DNA from: Candidatus Flexicrinis affinis
GTDB taxonomy: Bacteria; Chloroflexota; Anaerolineae; Aggregatilineales; Phototrophicaceae
Length of the DNA stretch: 64,000 bases
Direction of reading: 5' to 3'
Assembly: GCA_016716525.1 (NCBI GenBank)
Contig: JADJWE010000001.1
Location: 1,984,001 to 2,048,000, forward strand
Under the pieces are notes generated by a model that saw only the letters and a program-made list of their open reading frames with translations, did not search any database and was not told the DNA's origin. The position numbers and the translations under genes are program-made. Of the stretch, positions 43,706 to 53,406 are shown piece after piece (within the stretch, counting starts at the first letter, position 1; each line of letters opens with the position of its first letter).

Positions 43706-43909
43706 ATGGCCGACGCCGCCGATTCGATCAAGACCATCGCCGAGACCGAGAACTATCTCGCGTACAGCGCCGTCGAGCCAGACGGCGAGCAGACATTTCA
43801 TCTCGAGCTCGGCTCCGTCACGCTGCATTTCTTCCGCGAGGAGTGGGACGAACTGTTGGGGTTGATGGACGACGCGATCGCTGCCTCTGGTAACAAAGGC
43901 AGACGCTGA
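43706..43909 (+). CDS. small conserved-looking protein, unknown
   Basis: 67 residues, acidic, soluble (ENYLAYSAVEPDGEQTFHLEL, then VTLHFFREEWDELLGLMDDAI). It looks like a small alpha/beta protein with a beta hairpin and a terminal helix. It follows the LysM gene by 12 bp and is 3 bp before the next gene, so it is probably in the same transcript. Family unknown. Confidence 0.68.
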   Translation: MADAADSIKTIAETENYLAYSAVEPDGEQTFHLELGSVTLHFFREEWDELLGLMDDAIAASGNKGRR

Positions 43910-43912
43910 TCG

Positions 43913-44728
43913 ATGGTCTCACCGCGCGTGGAACGACTGCTGTCGGAGGCGATGCTCAAACATCTACCGCCGAGTCAGTCGGCTATGCGAGTCCTCGATG
44001 TTGGCGGCAGGCTCAATGCGCTCATCAACGAGCGCCGGCCCGAAATCCACGTGACCGAGGTTTCGGGCGGCATTGCTGCCTCCGCGATCGAGCCTGTTGA
44101 TGCGGTCGTCGCGTTTGATCACGGCCTTGATCCCGACCTGCTCGCCAGCGCAATTGCCGCGCTGCGCCCCGGCGGGCGTCTGATCGTTCTGTCTGTCGAT
44201 GGCGATCCAGCACCGGAGCAGGTCGAAACCCTTGAGCGGTACGGTTACACACGCATTCTGGTCGAAACGGCCGCCGAGTGCCCTCTTCCGGTCGGCGTCC
44301 TCATGCGCGGTGAAAAGCCGCACACGACCGACGACACCCTTCAGCGCATCAAAGTCGCCGCGGACCCGGACACCGCAACCGGTGCGCTCGCTTCCTACTC
44401 CGGCCGGTACGTCTACCTGCTGATCCGCCAGTCGCCCAACAAGCCGGCGTGGGCGATGCGTGCCGACGACGTGATTGTGTGGGAGGCGGCGACGTTCGAC
44501 GATCATCTGCTGGCGTTCAGCAGCTTGCCGAAAGCGGTCGCCTTCATGCAGCCTGTGATCCTCGGCGGGGCGCAGTTGGGCGTGTCCAAGGTCGCCAAGT
44601 TCCGCACCGATGTCGTCGCGTCGTGGGGCGTGCCTGTGCATATCAACCCTGCCCCCGCGCAGATCGATACATCCAAGATCGGCATGCTGCGCGTGGACCA
44701 CGCCGCGGCTGAACAGGCCGACGAATAG
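43913..44728 (+). CDS. methyltransferase-fold protein, unknown
   Basis: 271 residues. RVLDVGGRLNALI resembles SAM motif I, and AIAALRPGGRLIVLSV resembles the post-motif strand of class I methyltransferases. The acidic ribose-binding residue is less clear. The C-terminal 100 residues (AWAMRADDVIVWEAATFDD, LAFSSLPKAVAFMQPVILGG) form a separate part. It is 3 bp after the 67-residue gene. Could be a degenerate or specialised methyltransferase; confidence in function is low. Confidence 0.72.
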   Translation: MVSPRVERLLSEAMLKHLPPSQSAMRVLDVGGRLNALINERRPEIHVTEVSGGIAASAIEPVDAVVAFDHGLDPDLLASAIAALRPGGRLIVLSVDGDPAPEQVETLERYGYTRILVETAAECPLPVGVLMRGEKPHTTDDTLQRIKVAADPDTATGALASYSGRYVYLLIRQSPNKPAWAMRADDVIVWEAATFDDHLLAFSSLPKAVAFMQPVILGGAQLGVSKVAKFRTDVVASWGVPVHINPAPAQIDTSKIGMLRVDHAAAEQADE

Positions 44729-44744
44729 GCGAAGCCGGCCCCGA

Positions 44745-44773
44745 TTGACGGGCATGGCCGCCTGAACTACAAT
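44745..44773 (+). promoter_or_regulatory. miaB promoter
   Basis: TTGACG (44745-44750) and TACAAT (44768-44773) with an ideal 17-bp spacer, 32 bp before the miaB ATG. Confidence 0.7.
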
Positions 44774-44805
44774 CGGGCCACCGAAGGTCGTGGGACATCA
44801 ACGTC

Positions 44806-46188
<1,383 letters not shown>

Positions 46189-46227
46189 CTATGTCGAGTG
46201 ACAGCGCAAAGCCTTAACGCTAGGTTG

Positions 46228-46256
46228 TTGGGGAATAGCCTGTCGTTTGATATACT
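46228..46256 (+). promoter_or_regulatory. possible promoter of the V4R gene
   Basis: TTGGGG (46228-46233) and TATACT (46251-46256), 17-bp spacer; about 70 bp before the ATG. Confidence 0.45.
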
Positions 46257-46325
46257 TTTCTAGCGTAGAATGGCCCGGCATCCGTAGGTGTCATTCCCAC
46301 CACACACTCTGGAGGTCCGCAAGCG

Positions 46326-46958
46326 ATGGCTCGCGACAAGAGCGGCTACTACTACCCCAACAAATTCGCCAAGATCATTCTTGAGTCGATGGAAGACGTC
46401 ATGGGGACCAACGGCCTGAACACGGTGCTCAACCGCGCGGGCTTGCAGAACTACGTTGGCAACTATCCCCCCGACAACTTGGAGAAGGGGTTCGACTTCG
46501 CGGACTTTTCGTCGCTGACCGAGGCGCTTGAGGATATGTACGGTGCGCGCGGTGGGCGGGCGCTTGCTCTGCGTGCAGGCCGCGCGACGTTCGCCGAAGC
46601 CTTGCGCGGGTTTGGCGCGCTGGCCGGCGTGAGCGATCTTGCCTTCAAGGTGCTGCCGCTCAGCGCCAAACTGCGCATCGGCCTGCCGTCGATGGCCAAC
46701 ATTTTCAACCAGTTCAGCGATCAGATCTCGCACGTGCACGAAGAAGGCACCGACCGGATGATCTACACGCTGGAACGCTGCCCGATGTGTTGGCAGCGCA
46801 AATCGGACAAGCCGATCTGCCATGTCGGTCAGGGCCTACTGCAAGAAGGTTTGCGCTGGGTGAGCGGCGGGCGCGAATTCCAAGTTGATATGTCGACGTG
46901 TATCGGCGTCGGTGACGACATGGGCCGCTACATCATTTACAAAGAGCCGCTGAGCTGA
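46326..46958 (+). CDS. V4R (4-vinyl reductase) domain protein
   Basis: 210 residues. The C-terminal half matches the V4R small-molecule-binding fold: LERCPMCWQRKSDKPICHVGQ, LLQEGLRWVSGGREFQVDMS, and TCIGVGDDMGRYII, with Cys residues that could hold zinc. The N-terminal half is helical (KFAKIILESMEDVMG, FADFSSLTEALEDMYGARGG). V4R domains occur in bacteriochlorophyll biosynthesis and as hydrocarbon-binding sensors; this one has no catalytic fusion partner, so a sensing or binding role fits better. It lies alone between miaB and rpsD. Confidence 0.82.
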   Translation: MARDKSGYYYPNKFAKIILESMEDVMGTNGLNTVLNRAGLQNYVGNYPPDNLEKGFDFADFSSLTEALEDMYGARGGRALALRAGRATFAEALRGFGALAGVSDLAFKVLPLSAKLRIGLPSMANIFNQFSDQISHVHEEGTDRMIYTLERCPMCWQRKSDKPICHVGQGLLQEGLRWVSGGREFQVDMSTCIGVGDDMGRYIIYKEPLS

Positions 46959-47098
46959 TTTGCGCGGCGGCCGCACACGCGAAGAATTCCCCCTAGCATT
47001 GCGGTAAAAAGCCGCTATACTGGCCCTTCGCTTCGTTTGATAGGAACCGACCGGGCTTATTTCCGGTTGTTTCGCTTAGGATAGGAATCACGCACAGG

Positions 47099-47725
47099 AT
47101 GGCATCGTATCACGGCCCAAAGGCGAAGGTTCAGCGCCGCTTCGGTGAGGTGCTGATCCCGCGCGCCAAGTATCAGAAGATCCTCGACAAGCGGTCGTAT
47201 CCGCCCGGCGAGCACGGCAAGGAAAAGCAGTTCAAGAGCGGCCGTCGCAGCGACTACGGCACGCAGTTGGACGAAAAGCAGAAGCTGTCGTTCATCTACA
47301 ACATCCGCGAGCGTCAGCTGCGTACGTACTACCGCCGCGCGACCCGGTTGACCGGCCGTACCGGCAGCAACCTGATGGCGCTGCTCGAAACCCGGCTCGA
47401 CAACATGGTCTACCGTTCGGGCCTCGCCGCTACGATTTGGGCCGCCCGTCAGCTGGTCAGCCACGGTCATGTCACGGTGAACGGCTCGGTAGTGAACCTG
47501 CCGTCGTACGCCGTGCGCGTGGGCGACACGATTGGCCTGACCGAGAAGATGCGCAAAAACGTCCATGTGGTCGAATGGTCGGAGTCGTCGGTCAATCCGC
47601 CTGAGTATCTGCTCACCGACAAGACCGCGTTGACCGCGACCTTGAGCCGCATGCCTGAGCAGGAAGAGATTCCGGTACAGGTCAACATTCAGCTCGTCGT
47701 CGAGTTCTACAACCGCCTGACCTAA
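47099..47725 (+). CDS. rpsD: 30S ribosomal protein S4
   Basis: 208 residues. The N-terminal S4 domain lacks the zinc cysteines (C-minus form). PPGEHG and KQKLSFIYNIRERQLRTYYR are classic. The S4 RNA-binding domain is LETRLDNMVYRSGLAATIWAARQLVSHGHVTVNG-type (about 96-160). It is found here as a single gene outside the rpsK-rpoA cluster and ends at its own terminator. TATACT at 47016-47021 could be a -10 of its promoter. No structured leader recognised. Confidence 0.97.
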   Translation: MASYHGPKAKVQRRFGEVLIPRAKYQKILDKRSYPPGEHGKEKQFKSGRRSDYGTQLDEKQKLSFIYNIRERQLRTYYRRATRLTGRTGSNLMALLETRLDNMVYRSGLAATIWAARQLVSHGHVTVNGSVVNLPSYAVRVGDTIGLTEKMRKNVHVVEWSESSVNPPEYLLTDKTALTATLSRMPEQEEIPVQVNIQLVVEFYNRLT

Positions 47726-47751
47726 ACCCTCAGGGCAAGAACAGCCAACAT

Positions 47752-47780
47752 GCGCCCGCCATTCCGCGGGCGCTTTCGTT
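47752..47780 (+). terminator. rho-independent terminator of rpsD
   Basis: GCGCCCGC pairs with GCGGGCGC (8 bp, 6-nt loop), followed by TTTCGTTTC. It lies 26 bp after the rpsD stop. Confidence 0.82.
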
Positions 47781-47798
47781 TCTAGGGGCAGATCAGTC

Positions 47799-48587
47799 GT
47801 GCGAAAAGCAGCAGCGTGGGCAGTCCACTTCTACACCGGCCTTGGCGGTCTGATCGGGGTCATGGCCCTGCTGTTAGCCGCATCCGGCGACATTCGCGGC
47901 GCGTTCGGCCTGCTGGTCGTCACCATGATCATAGACGGCACCGACGGCATCCTCGCCCGCCGTGTGAAGGTATGGGAAGTCCTGCCACGCTTCGACGGTG
48001 CCTCGCTTGACAACGCCATCGATCTTCTGACGTACGGTTATATCCCGATCTTCATCATGGCCAACGAGGGCCTACTGCCCCATCCGTTCTGGGCGCTCGT
48101 ACCGGCAGCGGCGCTGCTGTACGCCTACGGACAGGTCGACATGAAGACGCCCGACTCGTTCTTTCTCGGGTTTCCGAGCTACTGGAACGTCGTCGCGCTC
48201 TATATGTTCTGGCTTGAGCCGGCAGCGCCGATTGCCATCGCCATGGTCGTCGTCCCGGCTGTCCTCACCTTCATCCCGACCCGATACCTCTACCCGAGCA
48301 AGAATCAGATTTTGTGGCGCGTGACGTGGCCGCTGGTCGCAATCTGGTTCATCCTGCTGCTGGTGATGCTTGGCCAGCACCGGCCGGACCCGTCGCTCGT
48401 GCTGCTCAGCCTGTACTTCCCGATCTATTATACGGTTGCCAGTTTCTGGGTCGATTTCCGCGCACGCCACGGCACGCTGCCGCGCGAACCGCGTGAACCC
48501 GGCGGATGGCGCCGCTTCCGCCTGCTCCGGCGTCCATTTCAACGTATGCGCCGGCCCTTTCAGCGCGGCCATACCCACCACCACTAG
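47799..48587 (+). CDS. CDP-alcohol phosphatidyltransferase, phosphatidylcholine synthase-like
   Basis: 262 residues and about seven TM helices. The catalytic motif is D49-G-x2-A53-R54 ... G67-x3-D71-x3-D75. The distance between the Arg and the Gly is longer than usual, as in phosphatidylcholine synthase (Pcs). WAVHFYTGLGG at the N-terminus and FLGFPSYWNVVALYMF also match Pcs. It should join CDP-diacylglycerol with choline or another headgroup in the membrane. GTG start with GGGG upstream. The last 50 residues are Arg-rich and cytoplasmic. Its stop overlaps the convergent YkuD gene stop by 4 bp. Confidence 0.82.
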   Translation: MRKAAAWAVHFYTGLGGLIGVMALLLAASGDIRGAFGLLVVTMIIDGTDGILARRVKVWEVLPRFDGASLDNAIDLLTYGYIPIFIMANEGLLPHPFWALVPAAALLYAYGQVDMKTPDSFFLGFPSYWNVVALYMFWLEPAAPIAIAMVVVPAVLTFIPTRYLYPSKNQILWRVTWPLVAIWFILLLVMLGQHRPDPSLVLLSLYFPIYYTVASFWVDFRARHGTLPREPREPGGWRRFRLLRRPFQRMRRPFQRGHTHHH

Positions 48588-50278
48588 GCGCGAATCTCGA
48601 CGACGACCCCGTCCTCGGCCCACTCGTACAACTGCTGGATATTCGTGTTGCTGAGCAAAATACAGCCGTAAGTCACGCGCGTGCCGAGGCTGTTCTCCCA
48701 CAGGATCTGCCCGCCGCCACGCGTTGGAAAGCCGTGGAACCCGTTTGTGAAATCGGCACCGGGGATCGGCTGATACACGCCCATGAAGTTCGGCATCCAC
48801 AGATTCCAGTTGCCTGCGTAGGCATTCGGCACGTGCGAGATGATCTGATAGATGCCGGGCCACGTTGGACTGCTGGAGATCCCGGTGCTGGCCGGCCACT
48901 CCCACTTGACCGCGCCGTTCTCGTACACCCACACGCGCTGCTGACTCAGGCTCACGATGATGCGCTTGCCCGGCACTGGCTCGAACGGCATGAAATGGTC
49001 GACCGACGGAATGGTAATGGTCTGCCCGGCGTTAACGAGCTGGATGCCGCCGTTGGCCTGCTGGATCCACGGGTACGGCACGCCTTCGTCATAGGCGATG
49101 CTGATGATCGTCTCGCCGGACACCACGACGCGCTGCCGGTCACGGTGGTAGACGCGTGCGGTCACACGCGGGTTGCGCTGGCCGATAGCCGCCTGAATCC
49201 GTTCGACCACGGCGTCGACATCGATGTACTGGTCGTTTTCGAGGCGCGCTTGGCCCTGCGCTAGGAACCCGCGCAGCGCGTCATCCTCGAGGCTCAGGCG
49301 CAGTCCGCCCGGTGCGTTCGAATCAGACGCGGCACGCAGCCACCCCGCCCAGCTCTGCGGCGCGGCAGTCCACTGCGAGACGCCGCCGCTGCGCGGATCG
49401 TACACGTCGATCGTCAGTGGATTGGCCAGCAAGGCCTCGGCCGCGGCCACCATTGGCGCGGCATCGGTGATCGCCGGAGCCAGCGCCACCATCCTCATCG
49501 GGATTTCGCCGTGCTCCAGCCAGCCGACCGGGTCGGTTGCGATCAACTCGGCAGTGCCCTCAACGTCGATCGCGCGTCCATCGCGTGCGGGAAGCGCCTG
49601 AACCCGTCCGTCAACCAGCGCGATCTGCGCATCGACAGCGGGCTGCGTCACCTGATCGGCGAGGCTCGCCAACCCGCTGCGCGCGGCCTCAGGGTCGAAC
49701 GTCAGCACAGGGGTCACCGAGGCGCCAAGGATTCCAGCAACCGCGTTGCCCGACACGCGCCCATAGCCGAACGCACGGGCGGCGCTCGCCGCCGGATCGA
49801 CGATCAGTCCGAGCCGCGCGGGTTCAATCTGCCACTGGCGATCCGTCGCCCGGTCTTGCAGCAGCACCACCGGCCACTGTCTCGTCAACCGCTGCTCCGC
49901 TTCGATGACCGATAGCCCCCCGACCGATACGCCGCCTACGCGTACCCCGGGCAGGATATTGTCGCCGTTGACCAACGACACGCCGAGGATCAGCGCAAAG
50001 ACGCCGGCGAACACCGTCGAGACGCCAAGCGCCACTACTGCGATTAGCCACAACGGGATGCCCGGACGCGGCTTGTGCGCCGCAGCGGGCATGCGCGGGA
50101 GCACGGGCGGCGGGCCGGGCGGGCGCGTGGCATATGACGGCGGGCGGGCAGCCCCCATCGGCAGCGTGTTCTGGGCCTGCTGCTGGGTATGCAAGGCGCG
50201 CTCCTCAAAGGGGCGCTCAGGGCGCGGGCCGCGCGGGTGATGTGGCTGCTGCGGCGGGCGGGATCGCGAATTTGCCAT
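48584..50278 (-). CDS. L,D-transpeptidase (YkuD) with VanW-like repeats
   Basis: 564 residues from the ATG at 50278. A Pro/Arg-rich cytoplasmic tail (about 80 residues) precedes one TM helix (PLWLIAVVALGVSTVFAGVF). Then come VanW/PG_binding_4-type repeats (about 120-340), a LysM-like stretch (SIAYDEGVPYPWIQQANGGIQ) and the C-terminal YkuD domain (430-564). The active site has HGFPTRG and a Cys in VTYGCILLS; the usual SHGCIR is TYGCIL, so the Cys is kept but two neighbours differ. It probably makes 3-3 or other peptidoglycan or protein crosslinks outside the membrane. Confidence 0.9.
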   Translation of the reverse strand: MANSRSRPPQQPHHPRGPRPERPFEERALHTQQQAQNTLPMGAARPPSYATRPPGPPPVLPRMPAAAHKPRPGIPLWLIAVVALGVSTVFAGVFALILGVSLVNGDNILPGVRVGGVSVGGLSVIEAEQRLTRQWPVVLLQDRATDRQWQIEPARLGLIVDPAASAARAFGYGRVSGNAVAGILGASVTPVLTFDPEAARSGLASLADQVTQPAVDAQIALVDGRVQALPARDGRAIDVEGTAELIATDPVGWLEHGEIPMRMVALAPAITDAAPMVAAAEALLANPLTIDVYDPRSGGVSQWTAAPQSWAGWLRAASDSNAPGGLRLSLEDDALRGFLAQGQARLENDQYIDVDAVVERIQAAIGQRNPRVTARVYHRDRQRVVVSGETIISIAYDEGVPYPWIQQANGGIQLVNAGQTITIPSVDHFMPFEPVPGKRIIVSLSQQRVWVYENGAVKWEWPASTGISSSPTWPGIYQIISHVPNAYAGNWNLWMPNFMGVYQPIPGADFTNGFHGFPTRGGGQILWENSLGTRVTYGCILLSNTNIQQLYEWAEDGVVVEIRA

Positions 50279-50388
50279 CGTCGGGTCTGGATGCCTTACG
50301 GAACATATGGTCTGAAGTCGCACAATTATAGCCTGATTTCTACCGGCGTAGGCCGGGCGTCAGGCAAGCGCCGTCGCTCTGTTTGGTC

Positions 50389-50416
50389 TTGACGCGGAAA
50401 GCGATTGACCTATAAT
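50389..50416 (+). promoter_or_regulatory. tRNA-Lys promoter
   Basis: TTGACG (50389-50394) and a perfect TATAAT (50411-50416), 16-bp spacer, 12 bp before the tRNA. Confidence 0.85.
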
Positions 50417-50428
50417 GTTCCATACAAC

Positions 50429-50501
50429 GCCTCCCTAGCTCAATTGGCAGAGCAGTTGACTCTTAATCAATTGGTTGTAGGTTCGAGTCCTACGGGGGGC
50501 A
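50429..50501 (+). tRNA. tRNA-Lys (CTT)
   Basis: A 73-nt cloverleaf. Acceptor GCCTCCC with GGGGGGC (one T-G). The D arm is AGCTCAATTGGCAGAGC. The anticodon stem GTTGA/TCAAT closes the loop CTCTTAA, so the anticodon is CTT (Lys, AAG). The T arm is GTAGGTTCGAGTCCTAC. Discriminator A, no encoded CCA. Own promoter and terminator. Confidence 0.96.
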
Positions 50502-50506
50502 CAGCG

Positions 50507-50535
50507 GCGGGATACCTGAACGTATCCCGCTTTTG
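50507..50535 (+). terminator. rho-independent terminator of tRNA-Lys
   Basis: GCGGGATAC pairs with GTATCCCGC (9 bp), loop CTGAAC, followed by TTTTG. It begins 5 nt after the tRNA. Confidence 0.88.
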
Positions 50536-50568
50536 ATTCGTGGTCGACAGCAATGGGAGGCGAACACC

Positions 50569-51120
50569 ATGCCGGTCTACGTGTCACTGCTGCGAGGTAT
50601 CAACGTTGGCGGGAACAAGAGGATCAAGATGGCCGACCTCAAAGGCTTGTACGAGGCGCTTGGACTGCGGTCGGTGTCCACCCTACTCCAGAGCGGCAAC
50701 GTCGTTTTCGAGTCGGACACGGCGGATGCTTCGGGGCTGACGTCGAAGCTTGAAGCCGCCATTGTTCACCACTTCGGGTTCGAGTCGAAAGTCATGCTGC
50801 GGAGCGGGCAGCGCCTCGCAGAGATCGTCGCAGGCGTACCGCTCACGCCTGAGCAGCTTGCCGAACCGAGCAGGATTCTCGTCACGTTCCTGCGTGAGAC
50901 GCCGTCGGATGACCGCATCGCCGCCTTGCACGAAGCTCACGCCGGGCCGGAAAAGTTACAAGTTCGCGGGGATACATTGTATGCGTTCTATCCCGACGGC
51001 ATGGGACCCTCGAAGCTCGACAATGCGTTCGTTGAGCGGCGACTCAAGACCCTCGGCACCGGGCGCAGCTGGAACACCGTCACCAAGCTGCTTGCGCTGG
51101 TCGGCAGCAGCGGAGTCTAA
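50569..51120 (+). CDS. DUF1697 family protein
   Basis: 183 residues. The N-terminal VYVSLLRGINVGGNKRIKM and LQSGNVVFES are the family signature. The middle contains ILVTFLRETPSDDRI and a C-terminal helix with ERRLKTLGTGRSWNTVTKL. DUF1697 proteins have two ferredoxin-like folds and unknown function. GGGAGG 8 bases before the ATG at 50569 decides the start. Convergent with the next gene (4-bp overlap at the stops). Confidence 0.93.
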   Translation: MPVYVSLLRGINVGGNKRIKMADLKGLYEALGLRSVSTLLQSGNVVFESDTADASGLTSKLEAAIVHHFGFESKVMLRSGQRLAEIVAGVPLTPEQLAEPSRILVTFLRETPSDDRIAALHEAHAGPEKLQVRGDTLYAFYPDGMGPSKLDNAFVERRLKTLGTGRSWNTVTKLLALVGSSGV

Positions 51121-51779
51121 AGTTCGTCCTCGTTGGTCCGCCGTACGGATCGTCGATACAGCCGATAATCCTTGACTGCGCCGAGTTCCCTCGGCGTAAG
51201 TGGGCGCTGCTGTTTTGGACGCGGCCGATGCTCTGCCTCTTGTGGCTCGGGTGCGAGATCAGCATCAGGACTATCCCTGCGCGTTCTTCCAGAGAGCGGT
51301 TCGCGTTCACGAAATGACTCTACGGCGTCAGACCGTGAGTCCGCCGGGCGACGATTGCGCAGCTTGCGGAATCGTTCAGGGGGCGGCGGACTGTTCGAGA
51401 ACTGCGGTTCCGGACGATATCGCTCCAGTTGTTCTCGGCGTTCTGCTTCACGCCGTGCCCTCCGCTTCAAGTAGCTGTATACATCACCTGAGAAAATGTG
51501 GACTTCGCCTAATGCCCAAATTCCCACGCCTGCCGTCCACAGCAGGGCGGCGAATGATAGTCCCACTATCAAACGCCAGACCAGAGAAGCGGCAACGAAG
51601 AGCGTTCGATCGACCTCGATCGGAGCCTGAAGGAAGTAGACTGTAACCATACGTGTGTTGAACGGACTTGGACGCAGTGGTGAATCAAAGCCCGCGCTGA
51701 TCAGAACTCCGAGCGCGACCACGATTGCCAGGCTTCGCAGCAAGACGCTGCTAATCCAAAACGCTCCATATCCTCGCAT
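51117..51779 (-). CDS. two-TM protein with charged C-terminal tail, unknown
   Basis: 220 residues. Two hydrophobic segments (VLLRSLAIVVALGVLISAG, then VWRLIVGLSFAALLWTAGVG) anchor the protein. The region between them should be outside. The C-terminal 110 residues are very rich in Arg, Glu and Pro (KRRARREAERREQLERY) and probably disordered in the cytoplasm. No family recognised. Transcribed alone. Confidence 0.72.
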   Translation of the reverse strand: MRGYGAFWISSVLLRSLAIVVALGVLISAGFDSPLRPSPFNTRMVTVYFLQAPIEVDRTLFVAASLVWRLIVGLSFAALLWTAGVGIWALGEVHIFSGDVYSYLKRRARREAERREQLERYRPEPQFSNSPPPPERFRKLRNRRPADSRSDAVESFREREPLSGRTRRDSPDADLAPEPQEAEHRPRPKQQRPLTPRELGAVKDYRLYRRSVRRTNEDEL

Positions 51780-51866
51780 GGTGGCAGTCCCTCACAACGC
51801 GTGTACACACCATGCTACGAATTGTAACGTATTATTGCCGCACGACCGTTAAGCTCGGCTAGTTGA

Positions 51867-52226
51867 TCAGAGCCGGCGTGTGCCCTTGGATCGCGAATCA
51901 TCCTCGACCTCGAACGTTACTGTCACATCCTTGATTCGAACTCTACGCCCGTCCAGATAGGCGGCCGCCAGCAGCCGGTCCGGCAGCGCAACCGCCGACC
52001 GCATGACGGCCTTCACATACCACTGCTCAAGTGTAGAAAGGTCTTCGTGCAGCGTGATGATTTGTCGTTCGGCCGGTTTGCCTGCCTTCACCACATGCCA
52101 GAACGCAACGACCGGTGCGTTGAGTACGTCGGCAAGCGACGGGCGATCTGGATATCCCTCATTGCCCCACGCACGCTCGTGCTCCTGTACGCGGTCGATT
52201 AGGTCACGCGACTTCTCTCCGGCCAC
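51867..52226 (-). CDS. hypothetical protein, 119 residues
   Basis: Soluble, mixed alpha/beta. It has an acidic N-terminal helix (RDLIDRVQEHERAWGNEGYP), a middle (NAPVVAFWHVVKAGKP, ITLHEDLSTLEQWYVKAVM) and ends in a strand with charged residues (IKDVTVTFEVEDDSRSKGTRRL). It lies 36 bp downstream of the aldo/keto reductase gene on the same strand and could be co-transcribed. Function not known. Confidence 0.68.
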   Translation of the reverse strand: MAGEKSRDLIDRVQEHERAWGNEGYPDRPSLADVLNAPVVAFWHVVKAGKPAERQIITLHEDLSTLEQWYVKAVMRSAVALPDRLLAAAYLDGRRVRIKDVTVTFEVEDDSRSKGTRRL

Positions 52227-52262
52227 CCCGACCTCCTAGCCAAACCGATATTCCTGTCCGGA

Positions 52263-53282
52263 TTATATCGGCTTGATATCAAGCTTGTCGGAGAGATTGC
52301 CGAGCGAAAGGCTCAGGACGCCGTCGCTGCGCAGGAAGCCCATCGGGAACTCCGACCGGAATCCGCTGATCTTGCTCAGTGCAGCCATCTGATCGTCGGA
52401 CAGGCTGAATTCAAGACATCCGAGGTTGTCTTCGAGATGCGCGACCTTGCGACAGCCCAGAATCGGGATCACGGTGCCGGACTGCTGGCGCACCCAATTG
52501 AGCGCGACCTGTGCCGGTGAACGCCCGATCTCCCTGGCAATCGCCACGACCGCCTCGCCCATTGCGCGTTCGCTGTCGCTGATCTCGCGGTTGCGCTTGG
52601 GATCGGTATTGTTCGGGTCGCTGTACTTGCCGGTCAGGACGCCCGCCTCCAGCACGCCCCATGGCAGCAGCGCCATATCGTGAAAGCGGGCCATCGGCGC
52701 AACCTCCCGTTCGATCGCACGGTCGGCGAGCGAATACGGCACCTGCATCGCGCACGGGCGCGTCCAGCCAAAGTCGTCGGCCTTCGCGACCGCATACGAG
52801 ACGACCCACGCCGGCGTGTCGCTGAAGGCGAAGTGCAGCACCTTGCCGTGACGGATCAGGTCGTCCACGGCGCGCAGCACTTCCTCCGGCGCCGTCGTGA
52901 AGTCCCACATGTGGAGGTACAGCAGGTCGATGTATTCGGTCTGCAAGCGCCTCAGGCTGCCCTCGACCGAGCGCATCATGTTCTTGCGGTGGTTGCCGCC
53001 AGTGTTCAGGTTGTTGCGATTCTCAATGAGCGTGTACTTGGTGGCGATCACCCACCAGTCGCGCTCCCCCTTCGTGAACTCGCCGACGAACTTCTCGCTC
53101 GTCCCGTTGGTGTAGTTGCACGACGTATCGATGAAGTTCCCGCCGGCCTCACGGAATTTCTCCGTGATCTGCCGGCTGACGTCCATACTCGCTCCCCATC
53201 CCCAATCCTCGCCGAACGTCATCGTCCCGAGGCACAGCTCACTCACGCGTAATCCAGTTCGACCCAGCAGCTTATATCGCAT
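52263..53282 (-). CDS. aldo/keto reductase
   Basis: 339 residues from the ATG at 53282, which has a good GGAGGGTGAG directly before it (an ATG four codons earlier lies in this Shine-Dalgarno). NADPH-dependent reductase with TIM barrel. The tetrad is present: D52, Y57 (FIDTSCNYTNG), K82 (IATKYTL) and H124 (LYLHMWDF). The C-terminal cofactor motif is IPILGCRK. It resembles the YdhF/Tas-like general aldo/keto reductases. Substrate not predictable. Confidence 0.93.
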   Translation of the reverse strand: MRYKLLGRTGLRVSELCLGTMTFGEDWGWGASMDVSRQITEKFREAGGNFIDTSCNYTNGTSEKFVGEFTKGERDWWVIATKYTLIENRNNLNTGGNHRKNMMRSVEGSLRRLQTEYIDLLYLHMWDFTTAPEEVLRAVDDLIRHGKVLHFAFSDTPAWVVSYAVAKADDFGWTRPCAMQVPYSLADRAIEREVAPMARFHDMALLPWGVLEAGVLTGKYSDPNNTDPKRNREISDSERAMGEAVVAIAREIGRSPAQVALNWVRQQSGTVIPILGCRKVAHLEDNLGCLEFSLSDDQMAALSKISGFRSEFPMGFLRSDGVLSLSLGNLSDKLDIKPI

Positions 53283-53406
53283 CTCACCCTCCATTTGAAA
53301 AAACTTGAATGACGGTATGAGTATGCCGTGAACATCCCCGGCTTGCCAGTGAACTACGGCGAATCGACCGTTAAACTAGACCAAAGTACAGGAAGGAACC
53401 TGCCCG

